Assembly (NCBI RefSeq): GCF_030915445.1
Contig: NZ_CP133264.1
Location: 620,001 to 684,000, forward strand
DNA length: 64,000 nucleotides
DNA from: Clostridium sp. OS1-26
GTDB lineage: Bacteria; Bacillota; Clostridia; Clostridiales; Clostridiaceae
Reading direction: 5' to 3'
Made by a program: the position numbers and the translations under genes. This document shows, in pieces, positions 17,979-26,404 of this stretch (position 1 is the first letter of the stretch; every line of letters starts with the position of its first letter). The notes beneath the pieces were generated by a model. It was given only the letters and a program-made list of their open reading frames with translations, was not told where the DNA came from and made no database searches.

Positions 17979-18015
17979 GCCCGTTAAATGCCATTTAGGT
18001 ATTTAACCTCTGCCT
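17979..18015. repeat. Family B short hairpin in the gap before the zinc-ribbon gene
   Basis: GTTAAATGCC, loop ATTTA, GGTATTTAAC: the family B hairpin with a G-T wobble. It lies 18 bases after the hflX stop. The rest of the 359-base gap (17674-18032) is A/T-rich, with a minor GGCG...CGCC stem near 17827-17852 and nothing else I can interpret. Confidence 0.55.
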
Positions 18016-18032
18016 GAATCTAGGAATCCTGT

Positions 18033-19826
18033 TTATGAGCTTTGTAAATTAACAATATACTCCTTACTTTTATTATAAACCTCATCATCTACAAAAGCTA
18101 AAATATAAGTACCTTCATCCTTATATTCTTCACTTTCAATCTTTGCATTTCTATGGAGAAAAGCCACAAGGGACTGTTCATTATAAGGTATAATATATTC
18201 TGCTTTCTTTAGCTTATATGGAAGCAACTTGCAAATCTCAGATAACAATAAATCCAAATTTATTTCTTCTCTCGCAGATATCTTTATAGTTTGGATATTT
18301 TTATATTTTTCTTCAATATTGCTTATGCTTTCCTCTGTAGCTTTATCAATTTTGTTTAGAACTAGCATAATTGGCTTATCTTTTACACCTAACTGGTTTA
18401 GAACGTCATTAACTGCATCTATCTGCTCTTCTACAATTTCAGACGAAACATCTACTACATGTAAAAGTAAATCAGAATAAGTTACTTCTTCTAACGTTGA
18501 TTTAAAAGCCTCAACTAGATCGTGAGGAAGTTTCCTTATAAATCCTACTGTATCAGTTAATGTAGATATTCTTCCATCCGGCAGCTCAATGGCTCTTGTA
18601 GTTACATCAAGGGTTGCAAAAAGCATATCTGCTTCAAATACTTTTTCCTTTTGTACTGCTTCCTTTGGCATAGCTAACTCACATAATTTATTTCTTAGAG
18701 TTGACTTACCTGCATTAGTATATCCAACTAATGAAATTTTAGGCAAATCATTTCTTTTTTCTCTTTGAGTTTCTCTAACCTGCTTTATTTTTTTTAGCTC
18801 TCTTACTAGATCATATATTTTTTCTCTTATATGTCTTTTATCTACTTCTAGTTTCTTTTCACCAGGACCTCTAGTTCCTATACCAGCCCCTGTTCTTGAA
18901 AGTACAGTTCCAAGCCCTGATAATCTTGGAAGCCTATATTTTAACTGTGCAAGCTCAACCTGTATTTTTGCTTCTTTGCTTCTTGCTCTTCGGGCAAATA
19001 TTTCAAGTATCAGTGTAGTTCTATCGATAACCTTTGCACCTAAGTTTTCTTCAAGATTTCTTACTTGCGAAGCTGACAGTTCATCATCAAAAATAACTAC
19101 GTTAGCTCCATATGTCTGCCGTAAAAGATCTATTTCTTCAACCTTTCCTCTTCCTACATAAAAAGTAGAATCTATAGTTGACCTTTTTTGAATTACTTTG
19201 TGAACCACATTTACATTACATGCTTTGGCTAACTCAGCAAGCTCATCTATACTTTCTTCACTTTCTACTCCAACCAAAATGGCTCTTTCACTGTCATCAT
19301 CAATAATCTCTTTATTTTCCATAAAACCTTCAATATAATTTATTTCATCTAATAGGTTAATGTTTAAAACTTGCTGCATACTCAAAGGTTCAGTCATTTC
19401 TCCAATAAGTGAATCGTTTTCTACAGCACAAAATCCTAACGTTATATCAGTATAACCATTATCATCCACTCCAATAGCCGTCATACAGTCTAATCTAAGC
19501 TTTATTAGTGCAGATATATCTACAGCTGAAAGTCTTGAGTTACCATTAGGATGTGTATGTATTATTCTTATACCTGACAGCTTCTTTTCCTTTACATCTA
19601 TTTCCGGCATTTCTACAGTAGTGCTATCTCCAATAGCAATACTAACTATGCTTCCTTTCCTATTAATTGCTACACTAACTTCTCTGTTTAAATATCGAGT
19701 AACATCGCATAGCAACTCTATTAGCTCTTCATTACATACACTATTCTTAGGAATCTTTATATCATATGCTCTTTCTAATCTTTCTAATATTGAGTTTCTT
19801 ATTCCTTCAATATTTCCGTATATCAT
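18033..19826 (-). CDS. hflX: GTPase HflX with N-terminal JAMM/RadC-like domain
   Basis: HflX binds the 50S subunit and splits stalled ribosomes. Residues about 175-597 are a complete HflX: the N-terminal GTP-binding-protein domain, the SGLGTVLSRTGAGIGTRGPGE hinge (in part), then the G domain with GYTNAGKSTL, DTVGF and NKID. Residues 1-170 are extra compared with the usual length of about 420. They contain HTHPNGNSRLSAVD at 89-102, a perfect HxHx7SxxD pattern of JAMM metalloenzymes (His90, His92, Ser100, Asp103), and a glutamate at 49 in NREVSVAINRKG placed as in RadC. I infer a metal-binding JAMM-like domain. The start is ATG 19826 behind GTGGAG. Confidence 0.9.
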   Translation of the reverse strand: MIYGNIEGIRNSILERLERAYDIKIPKNSVCNEELIELLCDVTRYLNREVSVAINRKGSIVSIAIGDSTTVEMPEIDVKEKKLSGIRIIHTHPNGNSRLSAVDISALIKLRLDCMTAIGVDDNGYTDITLGFCAVENDSLIGEMTEPLSMQQVLNINLLDEINYIEGFMENKEIIDDDSERAILVGVESEESIDELAELAKACNVNVVHKVIQKRSTIDSTFYVGRGKVEEIDLLRQTYGANVVIFDDELSASQVRNLEENLGAKVIDRTTLILEIFARRARSKEAKIQVELAQLKYRLPRLSGLGTVLSRTGAGIGTRGPGEKKLEVDKRHIREKIYDLVRELKKIKQVRETQREKRNDLPKISLVGYTNAGKSTLRNKLCELAMPKEAVQKEKVFEADMLFATLDVTTRAIELPDGRISTLTDTVGFIRKLPHDLVEAFKSTLEEVTYSDLLLHVVDVSSEIVEEQIDAVNDVLNQLGVKDKPIMLVLNKIDKATEESISNIEEKYKNIQTIKISAREEINLDLLLSEICKLLPYKLKKAEYIIPYNEQSLVAFLHRNAKIESEEYKDEGTYILAFVDDEVYNKSKEYIVNLQSS

Positions 19827-19910
19827 AGCATCATCTCCACTCTTATATTATTCCAGTAACCTTATAAATCAATACATAAAATATTATATTTTTCCAATAA
19901 CCAAGTTTAC

Positions 19911-19939
19911 TTGACAACTTTCATATAATTTTATACTAT
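19911..19939 (+). promoter_or_regulatory. Promoter of hpt
   Basis: TTGACA (19911-19916), 17 bases, then TACTAT (19934-19939). A perfect -35 with a four-of-six -10 about 40 bases upstream of the hpt start. hflX is read away in the other direction. Confidence 0.6.
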
Positions 19940-19979
19940 AAAATCAATATTGTAAATATGCATGGGTTGGAGGATCATA

Positions 19980-20507
19980 ATGGAAGATAAAGCAAGAAAC
20001 ATATTAATGACTCAAGAACAAATTGCTAAAAGAATACGTGAATTAGGTGAAGAAATCAGCAAAGAATATTCTGGTAAAAACCTATATGTATTATCACTTT
20101 TAAGAGGAAGTTTTATATTTGCAGCGGATTTAGTTAGGGAAATAAGTGTTCCTGTTAAAATAGGATTTATGACAACTTCTAGTTACGGCCATTCCGAGGA
20201 ATCCTCTGGATGTGTAAAGGTTGTAAATGATATACCAGATGATATAAACGGATATGATGTCCTTATAGTTGACGATATTGTAGATACTGGAATAACAATG
20301 GATTTTGTAATAGGCCATGTAAAAGCATTAGGTGCTTCTAGTGTTAAGTGCTGCGTGCTATTAGATAAGCCTGAAAGAAGAAAAATAGATATAAAGCCAG
20401 ACTTCTGCTGTTTCCAAATTCCAGACCTATTTGTAGTAGGATATGGATTAAACTATGGAGATTATTATAGAAACATACCATATGTATTTAACTGGGAAGA
20501 AAAGTAA
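19980..20507 (+). CDS. hpt: Hypoxanthine phosphoribosyltransferase
   Basis: Converts hypoxanthine or guanine and PRPP to IMP or GMP. The 175-residue protein shows the PRPP motif VLIVDDIVDTGIT and the family's VLSLLRGSFIFAADLVR and FVVGYGLNYGDYYRNIPYV segments (quoted in part). I chose ATG 19980, six bases after GGAGG; an upstream ATG at 19962 lies before the ribosome binding site. A strong terminator follows, so it is a single-gene unit. Together with apt it covers purine salvage. Confidence 0.96.
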   Translation: MEDKARNILMTQEQIAKRIRELGEEISKEYSGKNLYVLSLLRGSFIFAADLVREISVPVKIGFMTTSSYGHSEESSGCVKVVNDIPDDINGYDVLIVDDIVDTGITMDFVIGHVKALGASSVKCCVLLDKPERRKIDIKPDFCCFQIPDLFVVGYGLNYGDYYRNIPYVFNWEEK

Positions 20508-20519
20508 AGTTTAAATAAT

Positions 20520-20561
20520 AAAACTGCTGTGTATAAGAGTCACAGCAGTTTTATATTTTTT
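20520..20561 (+). terminator. Terminator after hpt
   Basis: Stem AAACTGCTGTG/CACAGCAGTTT with a nine-base loop, followed by TATATTTTTT. Confidence 0.9.
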
Positions 20562-20628
20562 GTGGCTCCAAAGCCACATCAGAAGCTATTTTATTCACAT
20601 CCTTTAGATTTGCTCTTTATATATTTAT

Positions 20629-20714
20629 AAATGAAACTCCTTCTCTTTTCGTCGGATGAGTACTTGCTGTGTAAGTGACCATCTGAAAATCACAGATTTT
20701 AGATGCCTGCTATG
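20629..20714 (+). repeat. Family A repeat, short degenerate copy 3
   Basis: Starts AATGAAACTCCTTCTC, then TCGTCGGATGAGTACTTGCTG and one palindromic unit AAAATCACAGATTTT, ending ATGCCTGCTATGTG. It lies in the 323-base gap between hpt and the penicillin-binding protein gene; the remaining sequence of that gap is the hpt terminator, a small GTGGCT/AGCCAC hairpin and promoter-like A/T-rich DNA. Confidence 0.75.
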
Positions 20715-20776
20715 TGTAATATTTATTCTTTATTTGATAAAATTACCATACTGTATTTCATAATTACTTTCATTTA

Positions 20777-20785
20777 TGTTATAAT
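20777..20785 (+). promoter_or_regulatory. Extended -10 promoter of the penicillin-binding protein gene
   Basis: TGTTATAAT is a perfect extended -10, 45 bases upstream of the ATG at 20831. The -35 region is weak. Confidence 0.5.
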
Positions 20786-20830
20786 AGTTAAAAATTATTA
20801 AATAGCCGTAAGAAAATGAGGAGGACAATT

Positions 20831-23224
20831 ATGGGTAAAAAGCATAAAAAAACCCCCTATACTGCTCTACGAATTACCCTTATTACTATATTTAGCTTAT
20901 TTGTAGTATCAGTAATAGTTTCAACAGGAGTAGTCTTCGCTATGATTAAAAATGCTCCTGCATTAGATGTAAATCAACTTCTAACTCTAAATGAGCCATC
21001 CGTTTTGTATAATGGCAAAGATGAATTTATGGATGTTGTAGTTACTAATGAACAAAGAACTGTTATACCATTCAAAGATATGCCTCAAGACCTAAAGAAT
21101 GCTTTTGTAAGCATTGAGGATGAGAGATTCTATAAACATCAAGGTGTTGATCTTAGAAGAATAACAGGAGCGATATATATAAATGTAAAAAATAAGCTTA
21201 GAGGCCAATCCTCTTTACAGGGTGCATCTACTATAACCCAACAACTTCTCAAAAATACTCTTTTGTCTTCTGAAGTGTCCCTTAGGAGAAAAATCCAAGA
21301 AATATATCTTGCTCTTAAGCTAGAAAATTATCTAACTAAGGATCAAATCTTAGAAGCCTATATGAATACTATTTTTTTAGGGGGAAAAGCTTGGGGTGTT
21401 GAAGCTGCATCTGATCAGTATTTTAGTAAACCAGCAAAAGATTTGAATTTAATTCAATGTGCTTTTATTGCAGGAATAACACAAAGCCCATCTGTATATT
21501 ATCCCTTTTCATCTGCGGCTAAAAAGGATCCTTCTTTGTATTTAAATAGAACCCAAACAGTTTTGATGAAAATGTATGAAAATGGATATATCACACAGCA
21601 ACAATATAACAGCGCTGTAAATGACCTGACAAACAAAAAATTAACTTTTCAACCTCCTTCATCATCTAAAAGCAGACTTAATTATGAATGGTTTTCACTG
21701 CCTGCTATAGACCAGATAAAAAAAGATTTAAAATCACAATATCGCTATAGTGATACGGAAATTCAGCACCTCCTAATGTATGGAGGTCTTAAAATATATA
21801 CTACTATGGATAAAGATATTCAGGACAATACTAAGAAAATTTTAGACGATGATAATACCTTTGGAATTACTTCTAGAAAAGATAAAAACGGTATAATACA
21901 GCCTCAAGCATCAGCAGTGATAATGGATTATCACAATGGGGAAGTAAAAGCAATTATTGGAGGTAGAGGTGCTCAACCACCAATGTCCTTTAATAGAGCT
22001 GCCTCAGATAAATATTTAGTTGCTCCTGGCTCAAGTATAAAGCCTTTAACAGTATATGGTGCAGCTATAGACTCAAAGCAAGCTTCTGCTGCTACTTCAA
22101 TAGAAGATTCTCCATTTCCAGATAATATCGCTAAATTGTATGGACAAAGTGGCAATAGCTATCCAAGAAATGATAATGGCGAATATGGTCAATATGGTGA
22201 AACCATAACTCTAAGGACTGCTATAACGCACTCGGTAAATACAATAGCTGCAAAACTCGAACATGAAATCGGATTAAAGACTGGAGCAGAGTATGCAGAA
22301 AAATTTGGGTTAACCTTAGACCCTAATGATAAAGTAAGTGTAGCCTCTCTTTCACTAGGAGAGCTTACTCACGGAACAAATACTTTAACAATGGCAGCAG
22401 CTTACGGAGTTTTTGGTAATAATGGTTTATATTCACATCCTAAGCTCTACCGTAAAGTTGTTGATAGAACTGGAAAAATTATATTAGAAAATAAATCTGA
22501 AGCTAAAAAGATTCTTTCACCAGAAAGCGCTTATATAATGTTTGATCTCTTAAAAGGTCCTGTCAGCTCAGGTGGTACAGGACCAAATGCGAATTTCGGT
22601 TCTATGCCTGTTAGAGGGAAAACAGGTACTTCTGGCGATAAAAAAAATCTATGGTTTTGCGGACTTACACCTTATTATTCTGCTGCTGTATGGATAGGAA
22701 ATGATGATAGAAGTCCAATAGGTGGAAATGAAAAATATAATTATGAGTGGAGTTTAACAAGTAATGCTGCCGCTGGAGTATGGTCAGCTATAATGCAATC
22801 TGCCCACGGAGATCTTCCTCCAAAGGATATCGAGATGCCCTCTGATATAGTAAGTGCTGCAATATGTAGTAAATCTGGAAAAATAGCTACTTCCCTTTGC
22901 TATGGAGATCCAAATGGTAGTACTGTATATACTGAATTATTTATAAGTGGTACCGAGCCAAAAGATTATTGCAATCTTTCTCACACGCCAGCTAAAAGTA
23001 ATTCTATTATTGACAAGATTTTAAAACCATTTAAAGACAAAACTGATATCAATACAAACAAAGAGACGAAAACGAATAATAAAAATACTGACAATAAGAA
23101 TACTAATACAAATAACACTAATGTTAATAACGCTAATGTTCCTCCTGTGGAAAAATCCGTAGAAAATGATAAATCACAGGATACTACTAATTCAAAGAAT
23201 ACTACGGACTCTAATAAAGAGTAA
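20831..23224 (+). CDS. Class A penicillin-binding protein (PBP1A type)
   Basis: Bifunctional peptidoglycan synthase of 797 residues: a cytoplasmic lysine-rich start, one membrane segment (residues 15-38), a GT51 glycosyltransferase domain with catalytic Glu96 in [15 protein letters not shown], and a transpeptidase domain with the SxxK serine at Ser401 ([12 protein letters not shown]), SVN in [11 protein letters not shown] and KTGTSG. The last 70 residues are a low-complexity Asn/Thr/Lys tail, usual in clostridial PBPs. Start at ATG 20831, nine bases after GAGG. It is followed by a bidirectional terminator shared with sigF. Probably a housekeeping wall synthase. Confidence 0.96.
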   Translation: MGKKHKKTPYTALRITLITIFSLFVVSVIVSTGVVFAMIKNAPALDVNQLLTLNEPSVLYNGKDEFMDVVVTNEQRTVIPFKDMPQDLKNAFVSIEDERFYKHQGVDLRRITGAIYINVKNKLRGQSSLQGASTITQQLLKNTLLSSEVSLRRKIQEIYLALKLENYLTKDQILEAYMNTIFLGGKAWGVEAASDQYFSKPAKDLNLIQCAFIAGITQSPSVYYPFSSAAKKDPSLYLNRTQTVLMKMYENGYITQQQYNSAVNDLTNKKLTFQPPSSSKSRLNYEWFSLPAIDQIKKDLKSQYRYSDTEIQHLLMYGGLKIYTTMDKDIQDNTKKILDDDNTFGITSRKDKNGIIQPQASAVIMDYHNGEVKAIIGGRGAQPPMSFNRAASDKYLVAPGSSIKPLTVYGAAIDSKQASAATSIEDSPFPDNIAKLYGQSGNSYPRNDNGEYGQYGETITLRTAITHSVNTIAAKLEHEIGLKTGAEYAEKFGLTLDPNDKVSVASLSLGELTHGTNTLTMAAAYGVFGNNGLYSHPKLYRKVVDRTGKIILENKSEAKKILSPESAYIMFDLLKGPVSSGGTGPNANFGSMPVRGKTGTSGDKKNLWFCGLTPYYSAAVWIGNDDRSPIGGNEKYNYEWSLTSNAAAGVWSAIMQSAHGDLPPKDIEMPSDIVSAAICSKSGKIATSLCYGDPNGSTVYTELFISGTEPKDYCNLSHTPAKSNSIIDKILKPFKDKTDINTNKETKTNNKNTDNKNTNTNNTNVNNANVPPVEKSVENDKSQDTTNSKNTTDSNKE

Positions 23225-23291
23225 AATCTAACTATAGATATATATCACAGTATTCACCAGTTAATGTTTGATATCTTTTATAAAAATAAAA

Positions 23292-23325
23292 GGCGTAGAT
23301 CAATTGTTTTTGATCTACGCCCTTT
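23292..23325. terminator. Bidirectional terminator between the PBP gene and sigF
   Basis: Eleven-pair stem GGCGTAGATCA/TGATCTACGCC with an eight-base loop; CTTT follows on the plus strand and TTTTATTTTTA on the minus strand. It serves two convergent transcripts. Confidence 0.85.
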
Positions 23326-23334
23326 ATATATATT

Positions 23335-24090
23335 CTATCCACTTAATCTCTCTCTCATAGTCTTTAAAACCTTTTTTTCAATCCTTGAAACTTGAACTTG
23401 GCTTATACCTAACATTTTAGCAACCTGAACTTGAGTTTTATCCTTAAAATATCTAAGCATAATAATTTGTCGTGATTTTGTATCTAAACTTTTCAACGCT
23501 TCTTTTAAAGCTATTCTATCTACCATTTCGTTGTCTTCTTCAGGATTTTCACTTAGTTTATCAATAAGAAGAACAGGTGATCCATCATCTTGATGTATAG
23601 TATCATATAAGTATTGAAGACTATTTGCAGACTCTACTGCAAATATAATATCCTCCACGTTTACACCAGAATACTTAGATAATTCTTCTACAGTAGGGTC
23701 CCTATTAAGTTCCTTAGTCAAGGCTTCTTTATCATAATGTAGCTTTTTGGCAGTATTTTTCACACTTCTACTTACCTTTATCATACCATCATCTCTAATA
23801 AACCTTTTAATTTCACCAAGTATCATAGGTACTGCGTAAGTAGAGAACTTAACATTATAACTTTCATCAAAGTTATTTACAGCCTTAACTAATCCCATAC
23901 AACCTATTTGAAATATATCTTCATATTCATACCCTCTATTTAAAAACCTTTTACTTATAGTGGAAACTAACGGTAAGTTAACCTCTATTAGCTTATTTAA
24001 AGCGTTTTTATTGCCCTCTTTAGCTAGTCTAATCAGTTGAATATTATTATCATAGTCATAGCTTACATTTTTCATCGCTTCTTCATTCAT
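23335..24090 (-). CDS. sigF: Sporulation sigma factor SigF
   Basis: First forespore-specific sigma factor, held inactive by SpoIIAB. The 251-residue protein shows region 2 (DIFQIGCMGLVKAVNNFDE, YAVPMILGEIKRFIRD), region 3 and region 4 (KDKTQVQVAKMLGISQVQVSRIEKK, parts quoted). I prefer ATG 24090, with AGG eight bases upstream, over GTG 24099; both overlap closely with the end of spoIIAB. Third gene of the spoIIAA-spoIIAB-sigF operon. Confidence 0.97.
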   Translation of the reverse strand: MNEEAMKNVSYDYDNNIQLIRLAKEGNKNALNKLIEVNLPLVSTISKRFLNRGYEYEDIFQIGCMGLVKAVNNFDESYNVKFSTYAVPMILGEIKRFIRDDGMIKVSRSVKNTAKKLHYDKEALTKELNRDPTVEELSKYSGVNVEDIIFAVESANSLQYLYDTIHQDDGSPVLLIDKLSENPEEDNEMVDRIALKEALKSLDTKSRQIIMLRYFKDKTQVQVAKMLGISQVQVSRIEKKVLKTMRERLSG

Positions 24091-24099
24091 ATTGTTCAC

Positions 24100-24528
24100 C
24101 TAACTCAAAGACTTAAAAATCTTTTTCATTGTCAATCTTGTCCCTTTATTCTTCTCAGATTCTACTTTTAGACTATCCATAAAGGTTTCCATAACCGTAA
24201 ATCCCATTCCTGACCTCTCTAGTTCTGGTCGAGAGGTATATAAAGGTTGCATAGCAAGTTCAACATTTTCTATTCCCATTCCTGTATCCTCTATTACTAT
24301 GGTAAGCTCATTATCTTTTATATATGCTTCAATTTTTACTATACCGTCTTTACTTTCATAACCATGAATAATAGAGTTTGTTACTGCTTCCGATACTGCT
24401 GTTTTTATATCTGTTAGCTCTTCTATAGTAGGGTCAAGTTGTGAAGCAAAGGATGCTACAGCTACTCTAGCAAAGCTTTCATTTTGTGATTTGCTTAAAA
24501 ACTCTATTTTCATCATGTTTTCGTACAT
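24100..24528 (-). CDS. spoIIAB: Anti-sigma F factor SpoIIAB
   Basis: Serine kinase and anti-sigma factor that binds SigF and phosphorylates SpoIIAA. The 142-residue GHKL-fold protein shows [14 protein letters not shown] (N box), [21 protein letters not shown] (in part) and the G2 box [10 protein letters not shown]. It lies 15 bases downstream of spoIIAA with GGGGG before ATG 24528. Confidence 0.97.
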   Translation of the reverse strand: MYENMMKIEFLSKSQNESFARVAVASFASQLDPTIEELTDIKTAVSEAVTNSIIHGYESKDGIVKIEAYIKDNELTIVIEDTGMGIENVELAMQPLYTSRPELERSGMGFTVMETFMDSLKVESEKNKGTRLTMKKIFKSLS

Positions 24529-24543
24529 TTTTAATCCCCCCCG

Positions 24544-24879
24544 TTAAATACTCTTAACTGCTTCTTCAATGCTGTCATATAACTTAATTATTTTGAACAT
24601 TCCTGATAACTCAAAAACTCTCTTTACAGAGTCACCAACCCTAACTATACAAATGTCACCTTTTTTCATACTAAGCTTTTTGTATCTACCAATTACTACA
24701 CCTATACCAGAGCTGTCCATAAAACTAACTCCAGAGAAGTCCATAATTAATTTTGTAATATTATTCCTATCTAGTCTATCATCAATTTTATTTCTTACTT
24801 CTTCAGCACTATGATGATCTAATTCACCAGCCATGGAAACTATAAGTTTATCATTTTTGTTTTCAAATTCTAAATACAT
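24544..24879 (-). CDS. spoIIAA: Anti-sigma F factor antagonist SpoIIAA
   Basis: STAS-domain protein that, when dephosphorylated by SpoIIE, releases SigF from SpoIIAB. In 111 residues the phosphorylation site is the serine in DFSGVSFMDSSGIGVVIGRY near residue 57 (usually the first S of DSSG). It opens the spoIIA operon; GGAGAGG precedes ATG 24879, directly after two leader hairpins. Confidence 0.97.
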   Translation of the reverse strand: MYLEFENKNDKLIVSMAGELDHHSAEEVRNKIDDRLDRNNITKLIMDFSGVSFMDSSGIGVVIGRYKKLSMKKGDICIVRVGDSVKRVFELSGMFKIIKLYDSIEEAVKSI

Positions 24880-24895
24880 ATTCCTCTCCGCTCTA

Positions 24896-24958
24896 CTAAA
24901 ACTACTTTTTTCATATATCTGTCACCTGTAGTTTTAGCGTTAAGACCTTTGTCTTAAC
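24896..24958 (-). promoter_or_regulatory. Two adjacent leader hairpins of the spoIIA operon
   Basis: On the minus strand, GTTAAGAC/GTCTTAAC (eight pairs, AAAG loop) is followed after one base by a ten-pair stem CTAAAACTAC/GTAGTTTTAG with a 22-base loop that ends eight bases before the ribosome binding site of spoIIAA. They could influence translation or stability of the sporulation operon. No known riboswitch is recognisable. Confidence 0.5.
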
Positions 24959-24989
24959 TTTAATTTCATATATCACAATCTATGACTTG

Positions 24990-25018
24990 ATTATGATATA
25001 ACTGTAATTGTATTGCAA
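24990..25018 (-). promoter_or_regulatory. Possible housekeeping-type promoter upstream of spoIIAA
   Basis: Minus-strand TTGCAA (25018-25013), 17 bases, CATAAT (24995-24990). It resembles a SigA promoter. In other spore formers spoIIA is driven by SigH with Spo0A; I could not find a convincing SigH match or TTCGACA-type Spo0A box here, so this assignment is tentative. Confidence 0.35.
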
Positions 25019-25026
25019 AATATTAA

Positions 25027-25074
25027 TTACAGTATATGCAGAAGTACTCTGCATAGTCCGAGCCAGACCTTCAT
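25027..25074 (-). CDS. Possible 15-codon leader ORF upstream of spoIIA
   Basis: ATG at 25074 follows AAGGGGGGAA directly and encodes MKVWLGLCRVLLHIL before TAA. The site is strong but the ORF is short and its 3' half is inside a TATGCAG/CTGCATA hairpin. It could be a leader peptide, a small membrane peptide, or chance. The surrounding 533-base gap (24880-25412) otherwise holds the spoIIA leader, A/T-rich sequence and the speE promoter and leader. Confidence 0.25.
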   Translation of the reverse strand: MKVWLGLCRVLLHIL

Positions 25075-25280
25075 TTCCCCCCTTCTTTCTATCTTTATGT
25101 AATAATAATTAAAAATTGTACATATAATAGAGTACTTTAATTATATTCTACATATGTAATATTTTTCCTGCATTTTTACATAAGTGTTTCTATAATTTAT
25201 TATTGACATATTATTTATTTTTTATACACATAGAGCATTTTTTAACATCAAAATAAAATAAATTCTGCTAAATTAATTAA

Positions 25281-25309
25281 TTGTCTTTTAATTAAATCAT
25301 TGCTATAAT
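25281..25309 (+). promoter_or_regulatory. Promoter of speE
   Basis: TTGTCT (25281-25286), exactly 17 bases, TATAAT (25304-25309). Transcription should start near 25316, giving a leader of about 97 bases. Confidence 0.65.
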
Positions 25310-25328
25310 ATTATTTGTTTAATTATAT

Positions 25329-25372
25329 AATCTACAATCATACAAAGTTACATAAATTTTGTAGATTTTTTT
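25329..25372 (+). promoter_or_regulatory. Terminator-like hairpin in the speE leader
   Basis: AATCTACAA (25329-25337) and TTGTAGATT (25359-25367) form a nine-pair stem with a 21-base loop, followed by seven T. It lies inside the leader between the promoter and the speE ATG, so it looks like an attenuator rather than the end of a gene. Confidence 0.55.
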
Positions 25373-25412
25373 ATTTTAAAGAATAATTTAAATTACTAAG
25401 GAGGTTAGTACT

Positions 25413-26240
25413 ATGGATATGTGGTTAAAAGAAGGTCAAATAGAGGATGCTGCTATGACCTACAAAATAAAAGAAACACTTGTTACAAAGAAAACTGAAT
25501 ATCAAGATTTGGCTATAGTTGATACATATGCTTTAGGCAGAATGCTGGTTCTTGATGGTATAGTACAAACTACGATAAAAGATGAATATGTTTATCATGA
25601 AATGATAAGCCATATTCCACTATTTACTCATCCAAATCCTAAAAAGGTTCTTGTAGTTGGTGGTGGAGATGGAGGCGCTATTAGAGAAGTGCTTAAACAT
25701 CCATCAGTGGATAAAGCAGTATTATGCGAGATAGATAAAAATGTTGTTGATGAATGTAAGAGATTTCTTCCGGAAATAAGCTGTGCATTAGAGGACCCGA
25801 GATGTGAAGTGTTTATTGGTGATGGTATAAAATACGTTCATGAGCATAAGAATGAGTTCGATGTTGTAATTGTAGACTCAACTGATCCATTTGGCGCTGC
25901 TGAAGGATTATTTGGTGGAAGTTTTTATAAAGAAATATTTGAATGCTTAACTGAAGATGGAATATTTATAGCACAAACTGAAACTCCATTCTATCTTCCA
26001 GATGTAGTAAAACGAGTTTATGAAGATGCTAAAGCAGTCTTCCCAATTACAAAGCTATTCATGGCAGGTATTCCAACTTATCCGAGTGGATTTTGGAGTT
26101 TCACTGTAGGTTCAAAGAAATATGACCCAGAAACTATTGACCTATCAAATACCATAGATATAGAAACTAAATATTATACTAAAAAGCTTCATAATGCATG
26201 CTTTGTTCTTCCTAAGTTTGTCGAAGATCTAACAAAATAA
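25413..26240 (+). CDS. speE: Spermidine synthase (polyamine aminopropyltransferase)
   Basis: Transfers an aminopropyl group from decarboxylated SAM to putrescine. The 275-residue protein has the nucleotide-binding [18 protein letters not shown] near residues 78-95 and the catalytic [16 protein letters not shown] segment near 152, with the C-terminal [17 protein letters not shown] precedes ATG 25413. No speD is beside it; a SpeA-type decarboxylase is encoded at 56129. Its transcript ends in the minimal form of family C. Confidence 0.96.
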   Translation: MDMWLKEGQIEDAAMTYKIKETLVTKKTEYQDLAIVDTYALGRMLVLDGIVQTTIKDEYVYHEMISHIPLFTHPNPKKVLVVGGGDGGAIREVLKHPSVDKAVLCEIDKNVVDECKRFLPEISCALEDPRCEVFIGDGIKYVHEHKNEFDVVIVDSTDPFGAAEGLFGGSFYKEIFECLTEDGIFIAQTETPFYLPDVVKRVYEDAKAVFPITKLFMAGIPTYPSGFWSFTVGSKKYDPETIDLSNTIDIETKYYTKKLHNACFVLPKFVEDLTK

Positions 26241-26257
26241 AATATGTGACACATTTT

Positions 26258-26326
26258 TATAGAGAAACTAACTAGAAAGTTAGCTTATACCGGCGTATAA
26301 GCTAACTTTCAGTCTAGTGCCCTATA
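26258..26326 (+). repeat. Family C element, minimal form, after speE
   Basis: Core 26275-26310 is a perfect 16-pair stem GAAAGTTAGCTTATAC/GTATAAGCTAACTTTC with loop CGGC. Outer parts TATAGAG and CCCTATA match the ends of the long copy at 60109-60370. It starts 17 bases after the speE stop. Compared with the long copies, an A-T pair is a G-C pair (GTTAGC/GCTAAC for GTTAAC/GTTAAC), which keeps the pairing. No T run follows. Confidence 0.8.
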
Positions 26327-26404
26327 CAGGTGTTATGTCGCAAAATTTTTATATTATAATTCAATCTTATCCGTTATTATTTACAATCTCAATCTCTTCT
26401 TCAG

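Noticed and set aside
24569-24814. Plus-strand ORFs opposite spoIIAA and many other genes
   Set aside because: These are antisense shadows of well-supported genes, with no ribosome binding site and a composition explained by the opposite strand.
26258-26326. Ordinary intrinsic terminator of speE
   Set aside because: The stem is strong but no T run follows, and its ends match those of the long elements at 60109 and 63448, so it is better described as family C.
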